From: DAOUAJ01 sp034433615
GTDB taxonomy: Bacteria > Chloroflexota > Anaerolineae > DUEN01
Reading direction: 5' to 3'
NCBI GenBank assembly: GCA_034433615.1
Contig: DAOUAJ010000174.1
Location: 1-9,440 of the forward strand
Length of the DNA: 9,440 nucleotides
Each line of letters opens with the position of its first letter. Positions within the stretch are counted from its first letter, which is position 1. A program made the translations under genes and the position numbers. This document shows, piece by piece, positions 5,888-9,440 of the stretch. The notes below the pieces were generated by a model, which saw only the letters and a list, made by a program, of their open reading frames with translations, did no database searches and was not told the DNA's origin.

Positions 5888-7432
5888 ATGGGATACCTGT
5901 TGGGCATTGACATCGGGACAACCAGCACGCGCGCCATCCTGGTTGACCCGGCCACAGGTGACGTAGTGGCCGGCGCTACGGAGGAGTACCCCCTCTACAC
6001 GCCCCAGCCCCAGTGGGCCGAGCAGGACCCGGCCGACTGGTGGCGGGCCACCTGCGGCGCGGTGCGGGCAGTTATCGCCAAGGCCGGCGCCAGGCCGGAA
6101 GATGTGCAGGGCGTAGGCCTCTCCGGCCAGATGCACGGCGTGGTGCTGCTGGACAAAGGCGATCAGGTCTTGCGCTCCTCGATCATCTGGTGTGATCAAC
6201 GTAGTCAGGCCCAGTGCGATTGGATCACTGACCGTGTGGGGGCCGAGCGGTTAATCGAACTGACCAGCAACCCGGCCTTGACCGGCTTCAGCGCGCCTAA
6301 GCTGCTTTGGGTACGTGACAATCAGCCGGACATTTATGCCAAAGCACGAACATTCCTCTTACCCAAAGACTTCATCCGCTTCAAGCTCACCGGCGAGAAG
6401 GCGACTGAAGTGTCCGACGCCTCTGGGACGCTTCTCCTGGACGTGACGCATCGGCGCTGGTCCCGGGAGATGTTGGAGGCGCTGGACGTGGACCCCTCGC
6501 TGCTGCCCCAGGTGTACGAGTCGCCCGAAGTATCAGGCCGCGTCACGGCCGAGGCAGCCGCGCTCACCGGGCTGAAGGCGGGCACGCCGGTGGTGGGCGG
6601 TGGCGGCGATCAGGCAGCCGGCGGCGTGGGCAACGGCATCGTGCGCTCCGGCATCCTCTCTTGCACGGTGGGCAGCTCCGGCGTCGTGTTCGCCTACATG
6701 TCCGAGCCCCGGCGTGATCCCCGTGGTCGCGTCCACACCTTCTGCCACGCGGTGCCCGGAGCCTGGCACGTCATGGGTGTCACCCAGGGCGCGGGGCTCT
6801 CCCTGCGCTGGTTCCGCGATCAGTTCGGTGGCCTGGAGCGCGTTCTGGCCGCCAACCTGGGGGCCGATCCCTACGAGATTCTAATCGAAGAAGCGCGGCG
6901 GTCTCCAGTCGGCTGCGAGGGGCTGATCTTCCTGCCCTACCTGATGGGCGAGCGCACGCCGCATCTGGACGCGGATGCCAAGGGGGTCTTCTTCGGCCTG
7001 ACGGCGCGCCACACTCGCAACGACGTGATCCGCGCGATCCTGGAGGGTGTGGCCTACAGCCTGCGCGATTCTTTCGAGATCCTGCGCGAGATGCAGGTGC
7101 CTATCGAGCAGGTGCGAGCTTCAGGCGGCGGGGCTCGCTCTGACCTGTGGCGGCAGATCCAGGCCGACGTCTACAACACGGAGATGGTGACGATCAACGC
7201 CACCGAAGGGCCGGCTTACGGGGTGGCGCTGCTGGCTGGCGTGGGCACTGGCATCTGGAAGACGGTGCCGGAGGCATGCGACGCGACGATCAAGATCACC
7301 GGCCGCACCGCGCCCGACCCCGAGCGCGTAAAGATCTACGACGCGTACTACGCTGTCTATCGCGGGTTGTACGGCAAGCTCAAACCAGCCTACGACCAGG
7401 TTGCCCAGGTGATCCGTACCTACGCCGGATGA
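5888..7432 (+). CDS. xylB: FGGY-family sugar kinase, xylulokinase type
   Basis: A 514-residue two-domain FGGY kinase. The N-terminal domain carries the phosphate-binding GIDIGTTSTRAILVD (6-20), the substrate-contact GLSGQMHGVVLLD (77-89) as in XylB, WCDQRS (101-106), and LLPKDFIRFKLTGE (157-170). Asp241 in GGGGDQAAGGVG aligns with the catalytic base of E. coli XylB. The second domain has VGSSGVVF, FCHAVPGAWHVMGV (285-298) and SGGGARSDLWRQIQADV near the C-terminus. XylB phosphorylates D-xylulose to feed the pentose phosphate pathway. The neighbouring rhamnose mutarotase makes L-rhamnulose or another ketose a plausible alternative, because FGGY specificity drifts. AGGGAGGAAG precedes the ATG. 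No xylose or rhamnose isomerase is in the window. Confidence 0.9.
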   Translation: MGYLLGIDIGTTSTRAILVDPATGDVVAGATEEYPLYTPQPQWAEQDPADWWRATCGAVRAVIAKAGARPEDVQGVGLSGQMHGVVLLDKGDQVLRSSIIWCDQRSQAQCDWITDRVGAERLIELTSNPALTGFSAPKLLWVRDNQPDIYAKARTFLLPKDFIRFKLTGEKATEVSDASGTLLLDVTHRRWSREMLEALDVDPSLLPQVYESPEVSGRVTAEAAALTGLKAGTPVVGGGGDQAAGGVGNGIVRSGILSCTVGSSGVVFAYMSEPRRDPRGRVHTFCHAVPGAWHVMGVTQGAGLSLRWFRDQFGGLERVLAANLGADPYEILIEEARRSPVGCEGLIFLPYLMGERTPHLDADAKGVFFGLTARHTRNDVIRAILEGVAYSLRDSFEILREMQVPIEQVRASGGGARSDLWRQIQADVYNTEMVTINATEGPAYGVALLAGVGTGIWKTVPEACDATIKITGRTAPDPERVKIYDAYYAVYRGLYGKLKPAYDQVAQVIRTYAG

Positions 7433-7476
7433 CTTCGCCTTTGTGATGGGCGAAGGCCCCTGGCCTGTCGGCCAGG
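7433..7476 (+). other. Two tandem hairpins directly after the kinase stop codon
   Basis: The first hairpin is CTTCGCC (7433-7439) with GGCGAAG (7449-7455) around a 9-nt loop. The second is CCTGGCC (7459-7465) with GGCCAGG (7470-7476) around a TGTC tetraloop. The first starts at the base after the TGA. Neither is followed by a T-run, so they look more like intercistronic processing or 3'-end stabilising elements than intrinsic terminators. Confidence 0.5.
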
Positions 7477-7509
7477 AGAGGCGGAGGGGCAGAGGCGACG
7501 GAGTGGCGG

Positions 7510-7558
7510 GTGACAAGTGAGAGGAACACGGAACCCGCAGTACGTAACACGCCGCACA
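7510..7558 (+). repeat. Degenerate 7-bp-period tandem repeat upstream of the mutarotase
   Basis: Units in register are GTGACAA (7510), GTGAGAG (7517), GAACACG (7524), GAACCCG (7531), CAGTACG (7538), TAACACG (7545) and CCGCACA (7552). They share a length of seven and often an ACG/CCG end. An in-frame start upstream at 7517 would translate part of this tract, but that extension looks like repeat-derived noise. Confidence 0.45.
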
Positions 7559-7588
7559 TCAAGCAAAGAGCAGAAAGGCAGGGTTACC

Positions 7589-7912
7589 ATGCGACGCTAC
7601 GGTCAAGTGATCCGGGTCAAGCCTGAAAAACTGGCGGAGTACAAAGTCTACCACGCGGCCGTCTGGCCGGAGATTCTGGACATGATCCGGCAGTGCAACA
7701 TCCGTAACTATTCGATCTTTCATAAAGACGGCTTCCTGTTCGCCTATTTCGAGTACGTGGGCGACGATTTCGCTGCCGACATGGCCAAGATGGCCGCCGA
7801 CCCCAAGACCCAGGAGTGGTGGGCCATCATGAAGCCCATGCAAGACCCTCTGCCCACACGAGCCGAGGGGGAGTGGTGGGCGAACATGGAGGAAGTCTTT
7901 CACACCGATTGA
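7589..7912 (+). CDS. rhaM: L-rhamnose mutarotase (RhaM family)
   Basis: A 107-residue protein, close to the roughly 104 of E. coli RhaM. It interconverts alpha and beta anomers of L-rhamnose in the cytoplasm, supplying the form used by the isomerase. Tyr18 and His22 (EYKVYHAAVWPEIL) fall at the same numbers as the E. coli active-site residues. Further matches are IRNYSIF, LFAYFEYVGDD and the tryptophan pair in TQEWWAIM, and the end NMEEVFHTD matches the family's LQEVFYL tail. The start was set at ATG 7589, with AAAGGCAGGG upstream, rather than at 7517, whose extra 24 residues come from a repeat tract. Its position between a sugar kinase and a UROD-like gene points to deoxy-sugar catabolism, though related members act on other aldoses. 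Confidence 0.92.
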   Translation: MRRYGQVIRVKPEKLAEYKVYHAAVWPEILDMIRQCNIRNYSIFHKDGFLFAYFEYVGDDFAADMAKMAADPKTQEWWAIMKPMQDPLPTRAEGEWWANMEEVFHTD

Positions 7913-7922
7913 TGGGTGTTCC

Positions 7923-7985
7923 GGATTGCGTATTGCGTACCCCGTAAGGCACACGGAGTACGCAATACGCATTACGAGTAAGGAG
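7923..7985 (+). repeat. Heptad repeat forming a perfect 14-bp inverted repeat
   Basis: Nine consecutive 7-mers in register: GGATTGC, GTATTGC, GTACCCC, GTAAGGC, ACACGGA, GTACGCA, ATACGCA, TTACGAG and TAAGGAG. The left and right halves are inverted copies, so TGCGTATTGCGTAC (7927-7940) pairs perfectly with GTACGCAATACGCA (7958-7971) around a 17-nt loop. The last unit contains AAGGAG, the Shine-Dalgarno of the following gene. The hairpin therefore sits 9 nt from the ribosome site and could influence translation. Confidence 0.7.
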
Positions 7986-7994
7986 CGTGGGACT

Positions 7995-9164
7995 ATGGAG
8001 CGAACTCCCAACTGTCTGGCCAAGCTCGACAGGATGAACAAGGCCCTGCGCCATCAGGAGCCTGATCGCGTGCCGGTCAGCGATTTCTTCTGGGGCAGCT
8101 TCGTTGAGCGCTGGCGCAGGGACCTGGGGTTGCCGGCCGGTACAGACATCTACAAGTACTACGATCTCGATTGGCAGGTCACCATCCCCAACATGGACCC
8201 CCACATCAAGCCGTTCGAGATCCTGAAGCAAGACGAAGAAGAGGTGATCGTCCGCACCGGCTTCGAGGCAGTGATCCGCAAGAAGTTTGCCGACCCCATG
8301 CCGGCCTTCTTGAAGTTTGAGACTGACACCGTGGAGAAGATGGCAGCCTTTCAGTTTGACGACCCGTGGGACGACCGACGCTATTTTAGTGCAGGGGACA
8401 ATCAAATCGCTGGCGTGGGCGATGGGTTCGAACGCAATTCGCGGGCCTGGGTCGAGACCGTCAAGTCGCTGCATCCCGATTTTCCGGTCTACGGCAGCAT
8501 TTGCGAGGGGCAGGAGACCCTCTGGCGCATCATCGGCTCGGCCAACGTCATGCTCTGGATCGGGCTGTATCCCGATGAGGTCGGGCGCTTCGTGGAGCGC
8601 ATCAACGAGTTCGTCGTGGAGATGACCAAAGCACAAATCAAGGCCGCCAGCGGGCTGCTGGACGGTATGGTCATCTGGGGCGACGTGGCCTACCGTCGAG
8701 ATATGTTCTTCTCACCCGACTACTGGCGCAAGTATTTCAAGCCTGGCGTTAAGGCCATCGTGGACGTCTGCCACGCGCACGGCCTGCCGGTGATCTACCA
8801 TGGCTGCGGTAACACTCAGCGCATCTTCGAGGATTTCATCGAGATCGGCGTGGACGCGTACAACCCGCTGGAAGCGAAGGCAGGGTTTGATGTGGTGGAC
8901 CTGCGGCGCAGATACGGCCACTGCATTGCCTTCTGCGGCAACATGGACGTCATCGTCTGGGCTCACGGCAGTCGGGAAGAACTCAAGCGCACCGTGCTCA
9001 CCAAGCTGAACGCGGCCAAAGGCGGCGGCTACATCTTCCAGTCCGATCACTCGGTGCCTAACAATGTCTCCGGCCAGAACTACGACTACGTGGTCAACCT
9101 GGTGCGCCAGTACGGCCAATACCCGTTGCGATTGGGGGAGTACGATTTGCCAGATGTGAAGTGA
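7995..9164 (+). CDS. Second zinc-motif UROD/MtaA-superfamily protein, putative methyltransferase
   Basis: A 389-residue protein. The superfamily entry is MNKALRHQEPDRVPVSDFFW. The zinc triad is complete: His269-x-Cys271 in IYHGCGN and Cys314 in AFCGNMD, as in corrinoid-dependent methyltransferases and unlike HemE. The barrel-closing segment GGGYIFQSDHSVPNNV is present. It differs widely from the paralogue at 2936-4129, for example in its N-terminal third and in NPLEAKAGFDVVDL where the other has NPVQTSAYGMD, so the two probably have different substrates or partners. The start was chosen at ATG 7995 with AAGGAG 9 nt upstream. A TTG at 7926 would add 23 residues encoded by the heptad repeat and is rejected. 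The gene follows rhaM by 82 nt and closes the block before a stem-loop. Confidence 0.85.
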   Translation: MERTPNCLAKLDRMNKALRHQEPDRVPVSDFFWGSFVERWRRDLGLPAGTDIYKYYDLDWQVTIPNMDPHIKPFEILKQDEEEVIVRTGFEAVIRKKFADPMPAFLKFETDTVEKMAAFQFDDPWDDRRYFSAGDNQIAGVGDGFERNSRAWVETVKSLHPDFPVYGSICEGQETLWRIIGSANVMLWIGLYPDEVGRFVERINEFVVEMTKAQIKAASGLLDGMVIWGDVAYRRDMFFSPDYWRKYFKPGVKAIVDVCHAHGLPVIYHGCGNTQRIFEDFIEIGVDAYNPLEAKAGFDVVDLRRRYGHCIAFCGNMDVIVWAHGSREELKRTVLTKLNAAKGGGYIFQSDHSVPNNVSGQNYDYVVNLVRQYGQYPLRLGEYDLPDVK

Positions 9165-9238
9165 CACGATGGGACCGTCCAAGGGCTTTCCCAAGGGCTA
9201 CCAATGTGGCATACTCAGTACATCACAGTTTTGCTCCC

Positions 9239-9284
9239 AAGCCCGTCCTCGGGCGAGAGACAGACGCCCCGGGGACGGGGCTTT
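9239..9284 (+). terminator. GC-rich stem-loop downstream of the second UROD-like gene
   Basis: AAGCCCGTCCTCGGGCG (9239-9255) pairs with CGCCCCGGGGACGGGGCTTT (9265-9284), with a few bulged bases, around a 9-nt loop. It lies about 75 nt after the stop and ends in a short T-run (CTTTGAG). It is the most terminator-like structure in the window and probably ends the rightward transcript. The T-run is short, so efficiency is uncertain. Just upstream, CCAAGGGCT occurs twice, at 9179 and 9191. Confidence 0.55.
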
Positions 9285-9379
9285 GAGCCGAAATCGTGAT
9301 CTACTGATACTTGGATTATCACAATTAGCTGGACTGTATGCTGAATAGTAATACGTCACAGCTCAGGGGGTCAAACAAG

Positions 9380-9440
9380 ATGGCTGCTAAAGAGTTCGCC
9401 GAATACGTCAAGGGGAAGAGTTTTGACGAAATCCTCCATG
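9380..9440 (+). CDS. Start of an unrecognised gene, cut by the window edge
   Basis: ATG 9380 is preceded by AGGGGG with 9-nt spacing. The 20 visible residues (MAAKEFAEYVKGKSFDEILH) are hydrophilic and probably helical, with no signal peptide or membrane segment. I do not recognise the family. The gene lies beyond the stem-loop at 9239-9284 in a locally AT-richer stretch, so it probably starts a new transcription unit. No clear -35/-10 pair was found. Confidence 0.5.
   Translation, partial: MAAKEFAEYVKGKSFDEILH

Noticed and set aside
7517..7588. Upstream start for the mutarotase
   Set aside because: The extra 24 residues come from a repeat tract. From ATG 7589 the active-site Tyr and His fall at positions 18 and 22, as in RhaM.
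7923..7985. CRISPR array
   Set aside because: The units are 7 bp, degenerate and contiguous, without spacers, and no cas gene is in the window.
7926..7994. Upstream TTG start for the second UROD-like protein
   Set aside because: The extra 23 residues are translated heptad repeat. ATG 7995 has AAGGAG at 9 nt and fits the family N-terminus.
9239..9440. Insertion sequence end with a transposase start
   Set aside because: A hairpin followed by a new gene start is suggestive, but the 20 visible residues match no transposase I know and no terminal inverted repeat or target duplication can be shown.

Overview
The window is bacterial, with compact genes, a fairly high GC content and ordinary Shine-Dalgarno sites. 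The gene mix and the 7-bp-period tracts between genes would fit a Chloroflexota (Anaerolineae-type) or similar environmental anaerobe. That assignment is an inference from gene style, since no taxonomic marker is present.

Left block (1-2618, minus strand). A near-consensus sigma70-type promoter (2590-2618) faces left. It is followed by a ribbon-helix-helix-like antitoxin, a VapC PIN-domain toxin, a CPA2 monovalent cation/proton antiporter without its own RCK domain, a small P-II-like protein, and the first 40 codons of a DarA/PstA-type cyclic-di-AMP receptor. Spacing from the antitoxin to the P-II-like gene is tight (overlap, 12 nt, 28 nt), so the toxin-antitoxin promoter may also drive the antiporter. 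An antiporter beside two P-II-superfamily proteins suggests ligand-controlled ion homeostasis.

Central spacer (2564-2935). This divergent control region holds the leftward promoter, a free-standing stem-loop, a strong rightward promoter (2800-2828) and a 14-bp stem-loop in the leader of the first rightward gene.

Right block (2936-9164, plus strand). The genes are a zinc-motif UROD/MtaA-superfamily protein, a HicB antitoxin, a HicA toxin gene with an apparent +1 frameshift that fuses it in frame to the next gene, a cysteine-synthase-family PLP enzyme, a xylulokinase-type sugar kinase, an L-rhamnose mutarotase and a second zinc-motif UROD/MtaA-superfamily protein. A GC-rich stem-loop (9239-9284) follows, then the start of an unrecognised gene (9380 onward). 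The kinase, mutarotase and two methyltransferase-like proteins look like a sugar-catabolism locus, perhaps for methylated or deoxy sugars. No corrinoid protein, isomerase, aldolase or transporter is visible, so the pathway is not established.

Three spacers (about 5717-5766, 7510-7558 and 7923-7985) contain degenerate 7-bp-period repeats. The last forms a perfect 14-bp inverted repeat whose final unit supplies the Shine-Dalgarno of the next gene. No CRISPR array, rRNA, tRNA or recognisable transposase was found.
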